NCBI GenBank assembly: GCA_017542245.1 | Contig: JAFXXN010000192.1 | Location: 1 to 64,000, forward strand | Origin: Lachnospiraceae bacterium | GTDB taxonomy: Bacteria > Bacillota > Clostridia > Lachnospirales > Lachnospiraceae | Length of the DNA stretch: 64,000 nucleotides | Direction of reading: 5' to 3' | Shown here: piece after piece, positions 1 through 8,599 of the stretch | Layout: every line of letters starts with the position of its first letter | How positions within the stretch are numbered: the first letter of the stretch is position 1 | Made by a program: the position numbers and the translations under genes | The notes under the pieces: model-generated | Seen by the model: the letters and a program-made list of their open reading frames with translations, nothing else | Database searches by the model: none | What the model was told of the DNA's origin: nothing

Positions 1-140
1 AAAACGCCTTCTGCGTTTCCTCGGTAACAAAACGATGCTCCGCATCTCATTTCAGTCGGGGCTTGAACCCCGCCTGAAACGAAGATCTCCCCCCACCTTC
101 GCTACGCTAAGAGGTGGGGGATATCTTCTATTTTGTTATA
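1..140. repeat. 140-bp structured dispersed repeat, copy A (left end cut by window)
   Basis: This block is identical, base for base, to 59508-59647. It folds into four successive hairpins: AAACGC/GCGTTT; GATGC/GCATC; TTTCAG with GGGG pairing CCCC and CTGAAA; and a long arm CCCCCACCT/AGGTGGGGG flanked by GAAGAT/ATCTTC. It has no coding potential. The identity stops abruptly after TTTTGTTATA. A palindromic, non-coding, dispersed block suggests a non-autonomous mobile element, perhaps a palindrome-associated derivative of IS200/IS605, or a structured RNA. The origin is inferred. Confidence 0.8.
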
Positions 141-153
141 TCCGTCTGAACAC

Positions 154-201
154 AGTTTAACACAATACAGGAAATAGAAAAAGTCACCAAAAGTTACTTT
201 T
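154..201 (-). promoter_or_regulatory. Operator site 1 with -10, promoter firing leftward out of the window
   Basis: A 23-bp imperfect palindrome at 179-201 (arms AAAAGTCAC and GTTACTTTT, spacer CAAAA) is followed on the minus strand, after exactly 19 bp, by TAAACT (154-159), a 4/6 match to the -10 consensus. No -35 hexamer is visible, and the operator would cover that position. The same operator-19-(-10) arrangement occurs at 9609-9656, 12683-12730 and 15864-15911. The transcript would run through the repeat at 1-140 to a gene outside the window. Confidence 0.6.
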
Positions 202-235
202 TACATTGTAAGCATTCCCTTATCGTACAAAAACA

Positions 236-262
236 CCCCGCTTTCAGCCCTTGAAAGCGAGG
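236..262 (-). terminator. Rho-independent terminator of the type VII secretion operon
   Basis: On the minus strand an 11-bp stem (CCTCGCTTTCA with TGAAAGCGGGG, one U-G pair) closes a short AGGGC-containing loop and is followed by TGTTTTTG. It lies about 50 bp downstream of the lectin lipoprotein gene, the last gene of the operon. Confidence 0.8.
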
Positions 263-313
263 TATGATTGACTAAAAATCTTTAATCATCAGGTCAAGAA
301 ACACCGATACTTA

Positions 314-991
314 CTAATAGTCCCCATGATCTACATATTCATCAAATTCACAGATATAACCGGCTACTTTGTTTTTAACGTCTTCTTCCGATAAATCATT
401 CCATCTCATATCAGTCCAAAGATGAACGCACCATTCTACACCTTTGGAGTTGCTCGGTTCATTATTATCCCAGTTTGTAAAACCCCAATCCTCATGTGTA
501 ACCCAGTACCACGTTCCTCCGAATTTATATGCTCCTATCCAAGCCTTTTTATCATAGAAAAACTCATATAAAAGATCTGCTTCTTCCTGATTGGTGATGG
601 TTACAAGATGACCGCCCTTTTCTATGCAGGCTTCTCTTGCTTCGGTCCATGTCAGATCCTCTTCAAAGTATTCATAGACATGTCCGTTAACTTCTATTCT
701 GGTTACTTCACCCGCATCCCAGTCATCTTCATCATATTCATCATTTATATTGTCTTCGCCGTCTTCTTCCCAGTCGTCTTCATTCCGATCGCCTGTATCA
801 TTTAGGTTATCTTCACCTGTCTGCCCGTCGTCATAGTCATCCCGGTCTAAATCTTCCCTTTCTGAGTCATCTTTAGGCTTTTCAACAATATTGATATCTG
901 TTTTTCCGTTACTTTTTGATTCAGATTTTCCACAAGCTGTCATTACAACCATAACCAGGAGTACTATAAAAACCTTCAGGATTTTTTTCAT
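314..991 (-). CDS. Lipoprotein with C-type lectin-like domain, last gene of the T7SS operon
   Basis: The 225-aa product begins with a lipoprotein signal peptide (basic MKKILK, hydrophobic stretch, lipobox MTAC with Cys20). A very Asp/Glu-rich linker (about residues 35-92) leads to a C-type lectin-like fold (about 95-220). Visible fold marks are a WIGA (WIGL-like) motif, an EPSN loop, RWNDLS (WND-like) and Cys residues in EAREAC, WCVHLW and YICEF. EPN/WND-type loops often bind calcium and carbohydrate, so a surface glycan or adhesion ligand is possible. The start codon overlaps the stop of the upstream gene (ATGA), which implies translational coupling to the secretion operon. Ligand and calcium dependence are unknown. 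Confidence 0.85.
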   Translation of the reverse strand: MKKILKVFIVLLVMVVMTACGKSESKSNGKTDINIVEKPKDDSEREDLDRDDYDDGQTGEDNLNDTGDRNEDDWEEDGEDNINDEYDEDDWDAGEVTRIEVNGHVYEYFEEDLTWTEAREACIEKGGHLVTITNQEEADLLYEFFYDKKAWIGAYKFGGTWYWVTHEDWGFTNWDNNEPSNSKGVEWCVHLWTDMRWNDLSEEDVKNKVAGYICEFDEYVDHGDY

Positions 992-1962
992 CGGTTCTCG
1001 ACCTCGTCTTCCACATCTTCAGTTGCCGAAGATTCCAATTCTTCTTCGATAGCCTGAAGTTTCTTTTTAGCTTCTTCAATCCGATGATCCAAAGAATTAT
1101 CCTCTTTTTTCTTTTTTAAGACTTTGGATACCCCAAAAGTAGCTGCTCCAGATACAGCTGCTGCAGCGATTCCTGCTCCGAACATGGCTGCGCCATTTAC
1201 TCCGGTGCTTTCTGTTGAACCTGATGCACTTGGCATCGGTGCTGATGCTACAGTATTTGTTGCAGAAACTGTTTCTGCGGAAATACCCGATGCTGCCGAA
1301 TCTGCCTCTTGAATATATACATTCTCGGTAATATTATTTACTACAGTATTATTTGTAATATTTACAGTGGAGTTATCCGTATAGTTTTCTGACATTGTCT
1401 GAGCTGATGCCGTAGGAGCTACATCCGCTGCAGAACTCTGTACTGAATTCTGAACGTCTACATTTACAGGAGTATTCTGCGTACCGCCGGAAGCCGTACT
1501 GCCTGTGCTTCCTGATGAACTTGAAGCGCCGGCAGGTTGTGAAGTGCCTGAAGAAGTTACTCCAGAAGATGCAGAAGTATGTGAAGTACCAGAGGATGCA
1601 GCCGCTGCCACGCCGCCTGCTGCCGCTGCGGCACCCGAAACATGTACCGGATTTCCATAAAAATCCTTTTTATGAGCCTTATATTCAGATATCTGTGAAA
1701 CCGAATGAGTCTGTGCAGTCTTATATGTATCGGTAGAATATATAAGTGCCTCGGCCAATGCCTCTAAAACAGTTGCACGCCTGTCCAAAAGCTCTGCCAA
1801 TTTTCCAAGTGACTGTCTTGCCTCATTGAACATCCTGTCATTTCCTATAGAGCTCCTGGCCTTTTTTACTACTGCAATAACATCTCTTAAATTCTTTGCG
1901 GCTTTTGAGTATATAGTCTTCTTAAACCTCAGCTCATCCACCGTTATTTTTATAGATGCCAT
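988..1962 (-). CDS. T7SS-associated protein: helical N-terminus, Ala/Ser/Thr-rich linker, TM, acidic coiled-coil tail
   Basis: I chose the ATG at 1962 (324 aa) because GGGAGG precedes it by about 5 bp. Residues 1-100 are predicted helical with heptad character, like a WXG100/LXG hairpin but without a W-x-G turn. Residues about 105-255 are low complexity and rich in Ala, Ser, Thr, Gly and Asn. A Gly/Ala hydrophobic segment (about 258-282) ends in KKKK and looks membrane-spanning. The tail is an acidic coiled coil. It sits between the WXG100 genes and the lectin lipoprotein. I do not recognise the family; a secreted or envelope-spanning component or substrate of the type VII apparatus is inferred from position. 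Confidence 0.7.
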   Translation of the reverse strand: MASIKITVDELRFKKTIYSKAAKNLRDVIAVVKKARSSIGNDRMFNEARQSLGKLAELLDRRATVLEALAEALIYSTDTYKTAQTHSVSQISEYKAHKKDFYGNPVHVSGAAAAAGGVAAAASSGTSHTSASSGVTSSGTSQPAGASSSSGSTGSTASGGTQNTPVNVDVQNSVQSSAADVAPTASAQTMSENYTDNSTVNITNNTVVNNITENVYIQEADSAASGISAETVSATNTVASAPMPSASGSTESTGVNGAAMFGAGIAAAAVSGAATFGVSKVLKKKKEDNSLDHRIEEAKKKLQAIEEELESSATEDVEDEVENR

Positions 1963-1974
1963 AAGCACCTCCCA

Positions 1975-2289
1975 TTATTTAAGCTTGATCTTCAGCTTGT
2001 TTGCGCTGTCAGTTACTTTCTGCTCATTGCTGCTGTATACATCAGCTGACTCTGAAAGAGTTAAGGAATATGTGTTAACAACATTCATTACTTCGTCGCA
2101 CTTTGCACGTATCGCTTCATATCTTGCATAAAACTCATTAGCTGCAGCTCCGGTCCATGTAGACTTTAAATTCTTTACAGCCTGCTGACTCTGTGCCAAA
2201 TATGCTTCCATATTCTTATAACTTGTCTTTATCTCATTTGAATAAGCCTTTAATTGTTTGGTATCAACTTTAATCTGTTCTCCTGCCAT
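1975..2289 (-). CDS. WXG100 family protein (canonical WTG)
   Basis: The 104-aa protein is a helix-turn-helix hairpin of the Esx/WXG100 type. The turn carries STWTGAAANEF, the canonical W-x-G. Near the C-terminus YSSNE matches the YxxxD/E secretion signal. It lacks a signal peptide, as expected for a type VII substrate. It is one of five consecutive WXG100-sized genes between the YukD-like gene and the linker protein, and a good ribosome site (GGAGG) precedes the ATG. Partner choice among the five cannot be read from sequence. Confidence 0.9.
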   Translation of the reverse strand: MAGEQIKVDTKQLKAYSNEIKTSYKNMEAYLAQSQQAVKNLKSTWTGAAANEFYARYEAIRAKCDEVMNVVNTYSLTLSESADVYSSNEQKVTDSANKLKIKLK

Positions 2290-2307
2290 TTTGTTTTTCC
2301 TCCATTT

Positions 2308-2610
2308 TTATTTCTTCAGATATTTGTGTACTAGATCGCTTGCCTGATTATCTGCTGCCTGATACTTTGCCGAATATTGTGTGAGTGCAACGCCCATTTC
2401 TTTCATAACTTTTACAAGTTCATTAAAATTTGCCTTGTCAGCATTGTACTGCTTAAGATATGCTGCACTCGCATCACTGCTCCATACTGCCGATACCTTC
2501 TGCATGTTTTCGTCAAGCTTGTTAACCTCAGTCTTAATCTTTGTAGAAAGATTTGTAAGTTCGTTTCCGGCTTTCTTTAATTTAGCCGCATTTACCTGTT
2601 GTGTTGCCAT
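2308..2610 (-). CDS. WXG100 family protein (WSS variant)
   Basis: A 100-aa, Ala/Lys-rich helical hairpin. The turn reads AVWSSDASAAY: Trp is kept but the Gly of W-x-G is replaced by Ser. A YQAAD near the C-terminus fits the YxxxD/E secretion signal. Length, absence of a signal peptide and location among four similar genes support the assignment. It probably forms a homo- or heterodimer exported by the EssC-type ATPase encoded upstream. Confidence 0.85.
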   Translation of the reverse strand: MATQQVNAAKLKKAGNELTNLSTKIKTEVNKLDENMQKVSAVWSSDASAAYLKQYNADKANFNELVKVMKEMGVALTQYSAKYQAADNQASDLVHKYLKK

Positions 2611-2669
2611 TAATGATTCCTCCTGTATTAGTTTTTATTTAGTCTTTTTAATAAGATAGTTACTATATT

Positions 2670-2960
2670 TTATTTAATCTTAGCCTTAGCTTCTCTGTCT
2701 GCCTTTTCAATAGAATTACATGCATTTGTCAAAAAAACACTTAATTTATTTATGTCATCTGCATTTGATTTTAAAGCTGCGTTAAGTTCTTCCATATATT
2801 TTGTAAACGCCTTTGAAGAATTTCCCGACCAGATTGATTCCAAATTCTTATCGGCATCCTCTATAGGTTTTACAGTCCCGTTTATCAACTGTGAAGAAGC
2901 CTCCTTTAAGAGCCTTGCCTGTTTTCTTACTTCTGTCAGATTAATATTTATATTTGCCAT
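2670..2960 (-). CDS. WXG100 family protein (WSG, no Y-signal)
   Basis: The 96-aa protein contains ESIWSGNSSKAF, a canonical W-x-G turn between two helices. Its C-terminal helix ends in KADREAKAK and has no tyrosine for a YxxxD/E signal, so it may be the partner subunit that is exported only as part of a heterodimer. Its start abuts the stop of the upstream gene at 2960 (one-base overlap), which implies coupled translation of these two as a pair. Confidence 0.85.
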   Translation of the reverse strand: MANININLTEVRKQARLLKEASSQLINGTVKPIEDADKNLESIWSGNSSKAFTKYMEELNAALKSNADDINKLSVFLTNACNSIEKADREAKAKIK

Positions 2961-3277
2961 TAGCGCAGCCCTCCGAATTTAAGTTTACTTGCCTCACTAA
3001 CAGTACTCTTTTCGGTGTTGTCATATATACCGGCCAATTCTTTTAGTACCGTTTCATAATTAGCCATGACCGAAAGAATATCTGATGCACTTTTCTTTAG
3101 CTGACCGGCAACCGCATTCAGTTCATCTGCGGATTCACCGGCATTTGATTCCAGCATCTTGCGGAATACTGCATTAACAGCTTCAACACTCTGGAATATA
3201 GTCTTTTTCACCTGAGCTATTTCCGATGCAGCTGCCACCAGTTGCGTGGTATCCACTTTATTTACATCTGCTGCCAT
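2960..3277 (-). CDS. Degenerate WXG100-like protein without Trp, likely partner of the next gene
   Basis: This 105-aa helical protein has the size and position of a WXG100 member, but the expected turn reads KMLESNAGES with no Trp. A YDNTE near the C-terminus fits the YxxxD/E secretion signal. The downstream neighbour (2670-2960) has the W-x-G turn but lacks the Y-signal. With the one-base overlap, this suggests an obligate heterodimer in which the two signals are split between subunits, as in some actinobacterial EsxA/EsxB-like pairs. Assignment rests on context and helical pattern. Confidence 0.75.
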   Translation of the reverse strand: MAADVNKVDTTQLVAAASEIAQVKKTIFQSVEAVNAVFRKMLESNAGESADELNAVAGQLKKSASDILSVMANYETVLKELAGIYDNTEKSTVSEASKLKFGGLR

Positions 3278-3289
3278 TTTCCTCCTCCT

Positions 3290-3604
3290 TTAACCGTATG
3301 CTTTACCCGCTTTATCAATTTTTGCCTTTATCTCTTCTTCTGTTTTTGCATGGTATTCAGCTAACGAACGCATTCCTGCCGCAACCTCGGCATATTGGGA
3401 TACCATCTCATTCAGCGCTTTTAGATCTTTTTCATAGCTCGTAAAGAATTTGGTCTTAACCTCGCTGCTCCAAGTGTTATTCAATCCCTCGATTATGGAT
3501 TGGAACTTCTGAACTCCCGCATTCAGATCGGCTACCGATCTGTCCACTTTTTCTGCTGCCGATACAAGAGCTTCCGTATCAACCGCTATCTTTTTCTGTT
3601 CCAC
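3290..3604 (-). CDS. WXG100 family protein (WSS variant), GTG start
   Basis: I place the start at a GTG (3604) because AAGGAGG lies 6-7 bp upstream; an upstream ATG at 3646 would add 14 basic residues and has no such site. The resulting 104-aa protein matches its neighbours in size. The turn reads NNTWSSEVKTKFF, with Trp but Ser in place of Gly. It is the first WXG100 gene after the YukD-like gene in transcription order. No clear YxxxD/E is seen; YHAKTEE is the nearest sequence. Confidence 0.85.
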   Translation of the reverse strand: MEQKKIAVDTEALVSAAEKVDRSVADLNAGVQKFQSIIEGLNNTWSSEVKTKFFTSYEKDLKALNEMVSQYAEVAAGMRSLAEYHAKTEEEIKAKIDKAGKAYG

Positions 3605-3716
3605 GATTTTCCTCCTTCCTTTTCCTTTTACCAATTTGATTAACAATTCTTAGTATTATCAGAAATGTTTTTGATGCATGATAATGGTCATACAGCTTTT
3701 GCTAAGTTAGTCAACG

Positions 3717-3971
3717 TTATACGATTACAAGTCGGCTTCCGTTTTTTATCCCTACCTTATGAAAGCTTTCACCATCTTCTATCAGTCCTTCAAGTTCCAC
3801 CGAACAGACTGCTATATCTTTTGTACCGTTAAAAATATCATAGCCTTCATATTCTCTGATAGAGGACATGATCTCTTTCTTTGCGATACCTACCTTCATC
3901 CTGTCATCCACCTGGAAATCATATGTTTTATCATTTCCCGGGATTCTTACTTCTATATTTATTTTTCCCAT
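3717..3971 (-). CDS. YukD/EsaB ubiquitin-like protein of the T7SS
   Basis: An 84-aa protein with an alternating beta pattern (KINIEVRIPG, YDFQVDD, LEGLIEDGE, and NGSRLVIV at the end), typical of the YukD/EsaB ubiquitin-like family that accompanies Firmicutes type VII secretion. I take the ATG at 3971; a GTG at 3980 would add three residues and lies in the same purine-rich ribosome site. It sits between the EssC ATPase gene and the WXG100 cluster, the usual neighbourhood. EsaB is a small cytosolic regulator or assembly factor in Staphylococcus; the role here is by analogy. Confidence 0.8.
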   Translation of the reverse strand: MGKINIEVRIPGNDKTYDFQVDDRMKVGIAKKEIMSSIREYEGYDIFNGTKDIAVCSVELEGLIEDGESFHKVGIKNGSRLVIV

Positions 3972-4002
3972 CCTTTTCACCTGTTATAAGTTGATTAAAT
4001 AT

Positions 4003-7000
4003 TTACTGTTCCCGTACATATGGTGTCATGATTTCGACAGTCTCTCCATCAGTCACTGTAATTGCTGAACCTGCAGGGCTTTTCCTGTCATATTCGCCTA
4101 CAGAAATATCAAAATCGAATATTCTCTGTTCTGCAAGCTCCCCGCCTAAGTGGAGTCCCGTCTTCATATCCATTGCCATACGGAAAGCATTATACTGACT
4201 GCACTCATCATATTCCCTAAAGGAAACTCCCATGATAAAATGAATCTTATGTTCTAAGCCCTTATCAAATACTATCTCCAGGAATTCACTCATATCGGCC
4301 GCTTCATTATAAATCGCCTCCATGAAGTCAACTGCCGAATTAATGATAAGTACTATCCTGTCATAATCCTTTAAAGCCTTCTTTACAGATGTTCCGGCCT
4401 CTCTGGCGTTATATACCAGTTCATTTCTTTCTGTAAGTTCAGGAACCATAGTCTGTTCCATAAACGCAAACAGATCTTCTCCGCTTGTTATATATCCGTC
4501 TGCATTTATTTCTCCGGCTGCCTCCTCCATCTCTCTTAAAGGTCCATCGAAAATAAATACCCTGCTGCCCTTTTCTTTCATCTGCTTTGCAGCAAAGGTA
4601 AGGAAATTGGTCTTTCCGCTCTTTGAACCGCCACTGACAGTATAAACCAGAGTCTTGTCAAGATCTGCCGAAACTACGCCGTCACCGTTTATATTCTTTC
4701 CGATGATCAGTCTGTCGGGATCCTTGGCACCTTTAAGAATTTCATCAGATGAAACAGCTCCATATTTATTCAGTGACTTTTTCGATATTCCTTCAATACC
4801 CGCAAATTTTTCGGATATTATCTCCCTGATAGTCAGCATAATACTTGACCCTGTGCTTCTTACAGGAAGTGCGGTCTGGAATTCCAAAGGATTTCCTTCT
4901 TTTATCAGGCCTCTTCCGCTTACCCTGTCATCAGGAAGGATTTCAGTTCTCATACCTATTACAGAATCATATTCAAACCTGTCAGGCAGCTGCATTCCTA
5001 TACCCTTTGTGAAACCTTGGCGGATCCTTCCTCTTAAATCTGAAGAATTATTGCAGCTGAATATGAGATATATACCATATCCCGCAGCTTCACGCGAGAG
5101 CTGAACGAACAGATCGTCATATTCCTCATACGACTCGTTAAATGCCGCATAATTGTCAATTATAAGCAATATCATCGGCATATCCTTTTCGACTGCCAGG
5201 TAATCACGAAATGAACCGATGCCTTTTTGTGACATTACATTCTTTCTTCTTTCCAGCTCATCCCTGATAAAGTTCATTACATTCTCTATCTTCTCATCCT
5301 CACCCTCAAGGCATACTGCTCCGGTATGAGGAAGTCCTGCAAATGCTGACATTGTTCGTCCGGAAAAATCAGCTATATAGAAGTTCACCTGATCTGCCGA
5401 ATAAGTATTAGCTGCGCTGAATACTATAGTCTCGATAAGAGTGGTCTTTCCTGCACCGGATGCACCGCATATCAGAAGATGTCCGTCACGGATAAAATCA
5501 AGCGAAACAGTAAACTGTCTCTGATTTTCTGGATCGTCCGCAAGTCCTATAGGGATTGCCAAATGTTCCGTATTTAAGCCTTCCGTATCAAGATCATCAA
5601 GATAAAGCATGCCGGGTAACGGTGCCAGCCATATCTGTCGGAGCGGCTCAATGTTATTCTCAGCAGAAAGCTTTCCTGCATATTTTACTATCTCATCAAG
5701 CTGTGTAACCTTATTCAGGTTATCTCCTGACTTTTTCTTTTTCTTATTTCCTATTTTCTCGGGCTTTCCTGTAATGCCCACCATCCTCACAAAGCCCTTG
5801 CTTCCGTCATCAAACGGTACATCAGGTGTATACTGTGCACCTGACCAGCCTGACTGAAATTCTTCGAAAATCTCATCGTTTCCGACCTGCATATATCCTC
5901 GGCCCGTACCTGTGATAAATGCAGCATCGGGACGCTTAAGCATTTCATTTGAATCCTGCTTGTCAGCAACACGGAGACAAATTCTGAAACGTGTATTGCT
6001 CCAGATTTCATCATCCACAACACCACCCGGTTTCTGTGTAGCCAAGATAAGATTAACACCCAGTGAACGTCCTACACGTGCCGCAGAAACAAGCGCCCTT
6101 ACGAATTCAGGCTGTTCCTTCTTTAATTCCGCAAACTCATCTGCTATAATAATCAGATGCGGCATGGGCTCATCAGCCTCGCCGTTACGATAGAGTTCTA
6201 TGTACTGGTCAATGTGTTTTATTTTATAGTCATTAAAAACTCTCTGCCTGTGCTTGATTTCCGCATTTATAGAAAGCAGCGCTCTGGTAGTACCATTTCC
6301 TCCGAGGTTTGTTATCATGCCTGCCAAATGAGGAAGACCCTCAAAACTCTGTGCCATTCCACCGCCCTTATAATCGATAAGGATAAAAGCCACCTCATGC
6401 GGATGATAATTTATTGCCATGCTTAAAATATAACTCTGCAGTGTCTCTGATTTACCTGAACCTGTAGTACCTGCTACAAGTCCGTGAGGTCCGTGGTATT
6501 TCTCGTGGATATCAAGATATACCGGCCTTCCGCCCGATTTCTGCCCTACCATTGCCTTCATGGTCTCATAAGTACGGTTTTCCAGCCATCTGTGGTAGAT
6601 ATCGAGGTCTTCAACCTTAGACACCTTGTACATGTCAAGGAATGTCAGCATATCGGGGATTTCAGAGTTACCCGAAGTATCCCTGAGTTCGAAATTAGCC
6701 AGGTTCCTGGCAAAATAATCCATAGCCGGTAAAGAAACGTTATCTAGGTTCAGACCGTTGCTGAATCCCTCCTGTGTAGATATAGTATATGCCTTAGCTA
6801 CGCCATTTTCATCACTGATAACAGTATTACACTTTGAAGGAAGCCTTTCCGCGGACTCCGCACAGAATACAACGGTAACTCCGGTATCTGCCGGCGGATC
6901 CATCAGGAATTTTGCTATCGGCTCTCCTGCTATAAGGGATATATCTGTAACAAATATCACATAATGAGGAAGAACCTTTTCTTTTTTATCCGAATTGTTT

Positions 7001-8586
7001 GTATTTTCTTTTTCCATTCTCTCTCTAAAGAGATCCGAAAGGAAATACATCACATCACCCAAAGATCTTGAATCACTGGCTACCATTCGAAGCTTTCCGT
7101 CAGGCGTCCATGTATGCGGAATCCAGCGTAAGAAACTTAGGTCATCATATTCCTTAGCCTGGAATGCATAACAGAGACGAAGCTCTGTATATGGAAAGTT
7201 TGAAGCAAGATTCAGTGTAAACAGCCTTATAAGTGCGTTTCTTTTGGCAGGATCGGAACTTACGATTCCCACTATCCTGTTATCATAAAGTGAAACAGAA
7301 ACAGGTACCTGTTTTAATGTTCCGTAATCCTTCCGTAATTTATCCGGGAGATCATTTAAGGGATCATAGCCTGAAACCAGATCCTCGCTTGGAAGATTTA
7401 TCTCGTTGGGAGCCTTTATATCACCAATACCAAGCCTTACTGAAAGGAAATCTCTGTGAGCACTGCTCTTTTCCCAAAGACGGGACTGTTTAACTCCTAC
7501 AAACGAAAGCATTTCATCAGCCGAAGGATATTGTTCTAACAGTACTCCCCTGTTGTATTCAGCCTTTTCGGTAAGCTTCTTTTCAAGCCTGTTTATATAA
7601 TCTATATATGTAGTTTTTCTTGACTGTTCACTCTTATTTGCTTCATTTTTATTATATTTATTATTTGCTATAGCCCATACTGCTGCCATAACCGCTGCGC
7701 CGCCTGACATTACAAGGCTCGAAGCTCCGAATCCGCCTTCGCCCGTCATCAGAGCTGCAAGAGCTATGGGTATTACCATCGTAAACGAAGGTCCAATAGT
7801 AAAAATCAAAGGCTGTGCCTTATATGGCTGCTGCTGTGCACAGCGTTCTATCGACAGGGACTCATCGTCTATATTCTTGAGCTGTCTCGGAGCACGAAGG
7901 AAGTAGACCTTCTCATATTCATTCTCTTCGCTCTCATCAGTAATCTCAGGAATGACTACCGGATCAAGCAGCTTAACCTTTACACTTCCCATCGGATTGT
8001 TTATTGCTATAAGCTGTCCTAAATATACTATCTTCAAACCTACAACATATATGACATCACCGTATTTTACCGGAACCTTTTGGGAAACTGCCCTTCCGTT
8101 TAGGAATGTGCCGTTTGTACTGTTATTGTCGGTTACGTATGTATTTTCGCCTTCAAAAAAGATTTCCGCATGCTTTTCCGAAACAAATCTGTTTGTATAA
8201 ATAATGTCACAGGAACTGCCTGAACCGATTGACAGAGACTGTATCTTATCTCTTCTTAACAGATACTTGGAAAAACCGGTGCTGTCCTCACCAACCTCGT
8301 CAACTTTTATCGAGAACCAGGTTTCATCCTTTTTTACCGTACCCTCAAGCACCAGCCCATTTTCGAGCACCGCCTCGGTTACCGGCTGGCCGCCCTTTAG
8401 AAGCTCATATTTTTTATCGATATTTATGGTCCATTTTCCATCCCAGACCTCTACATTCAGAACAAGCTCATCATCCAATCCTGAAATATATGGACTTACA
8501 GCAATAGGATGTTTTCTGTTATCCACTGCCGGAAAATAGTGCTCCGAGAACCCGTTTTCAAAGAACACTGTCATTAATAAAGACAT
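4003..8586 (-). CDS. essC: EssC/YukB-type FtsK/SpoIIIE ATPase with FHA domain
   Basis: The 1527-aa protein is the motor of type VIIb secretion. An N-terminal beta-rich segment precedes an FHA phosphopeptide domain (about residues 105-190, with GS..CDI, S.KHAEI and NGTFLNG). Two hydrophobic stretches (about 260-305) anchor it in the membrane. Three FtsK-type ATPase modules follow, with Walker A motifs GTTGSGKS (about 705), GASGAGKT (about 1042) and GGSKSGKT (about 1320); the first has a clear Walker B, HLIIIADEFAEL. Length matches staphylococcal EssC. I see no EsaA-, EssA- or EssB-like gene beside it, so the machine is either streamlined or uses the unfamiliar 312-aa membrane protein encoded just upstream. 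Confidence 0.95.
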   Translation of the reverse strand: MSLLMTVFFENGFSEHYFPAVDNRKHPIAVSPYISGLDDELVLNVEVWDGKWTINIDKKYELLKGGQPVTEAVLENGLVLEGTVKKDETWFSIKVDEVGEDSTGFSKYLLRRDKIQSLSIGSGSSCDIIYTNRFVSEKHAEIFFEGENTYVTDNNSTNGTFLNGRAVSQKVPVKYGDVIYVVGLKIVYLGQLIAINNPMGSVKVKLLDPVVIPEITDESEENEYEKVYFLRAPRQLKNIDDESLSIERCAQQQPYKAQPLIFTIGPSFTMVIPIALAALMTGEGGFGASSLVMSGGAAVMAAVWAIANNKYNKNEANKSEQSRKTTYIDYINRLEKKLTEKAEYNRGVLLEQYPSADEMLSFVGVKQSRLWEKSSAHRDFLSVRLGIGDIKAPNEINLPSEDLVSGYDPLNDLPDKLRKDYGTLKQVPVSVSLYDNRIVGIVSSDPAKRNALIRLFTLNLASNFPYTELRLCYAFQAKEYDDLSFLRWIPHTWTPDGKLRMVASDSRSLGDVMYFLSDLFRERMEKENTNNSDKKEKVLPHYVIFVTDISLIAGEPIAKFLMDPPADTGVTVVFCAESAERLPSKCNTVISDENGVAKAYTISTQEGFSNGLNLDNVSLPAMDYFARNLANFELRDTSGNSEIPDMLTFLDMYKVSKVEDLDIYHRWLENRTYETMKAMVGQKSGGRPVYLDIHEKYHGPHGLVAGTTGSGKSETLQSYILSMAINYHPHEVAFILIDYKGGGMAQSFEGLPHLAGMITNLGGNGTTRALLSINAEIKHRQRVFNDYKIKHIDQYIELYRNGEADEPMPHLIIIADEFAELKKEQPEFVRALVSAARVGRSLGVNLILATQKPGGVVDDEIWSNTRFRICLRVADKQDSNEMLKRPDAAFITGTGRGYMQVGNDEIFEEFQSGWSGAQYTPDVPFDDGSKGFVRMVGITGKPEKIGNKKKKKSGDNLNKVTQLDEIVKYAGKLSAENNIEPLRQIWLAPLPGMLYLDDLDTEGLNTEHLAIPIGLADDPENQRQFTVSLDFIRDGHLLICGASGAGKTTLIETIVFSAANTYSADQVNFYIADFSGRTMSAFAGLPHTGAVCLEGEDEKIENVMNFIRDELERRKNVMSQKGIGSFRDYLAVEKDMPMILLIIDNYAAFNESYEEYDDLFVQLSREAAGYGIYLIFSCNNSSDLRGRIRQGFTKGIGMQLPDRFEYDSVIGMRTEILPDDRVSGRGLIKEGNPLEFQTALPVRSTGSSIMLTIREIISEKFAGIEGISKKSLNKYGAVSSDEILKGAKDPDRLIIGKNINGDGVVSADLDKTLVYTVSGGSKSGKTNFLTFAAKQMKEKGSRVFIFDGPLREMEEAAGEINADGYITSGEDLFAFMEQTMVPELTERNELVYNAREAGTSVKKALKDYDRIVLIINSAVDFMEAIYNEAADMSEFLEIVFDKGLEHKIHFIMGVSFREYDECSQYNAFRMAMDMKTGLHLGGELAEQRIFDFDISVGEYDRKSPAGSAITVTDGETVEIMTPYVREQ

Positions 8587-8599
8587 CTCTGTACCTCCA

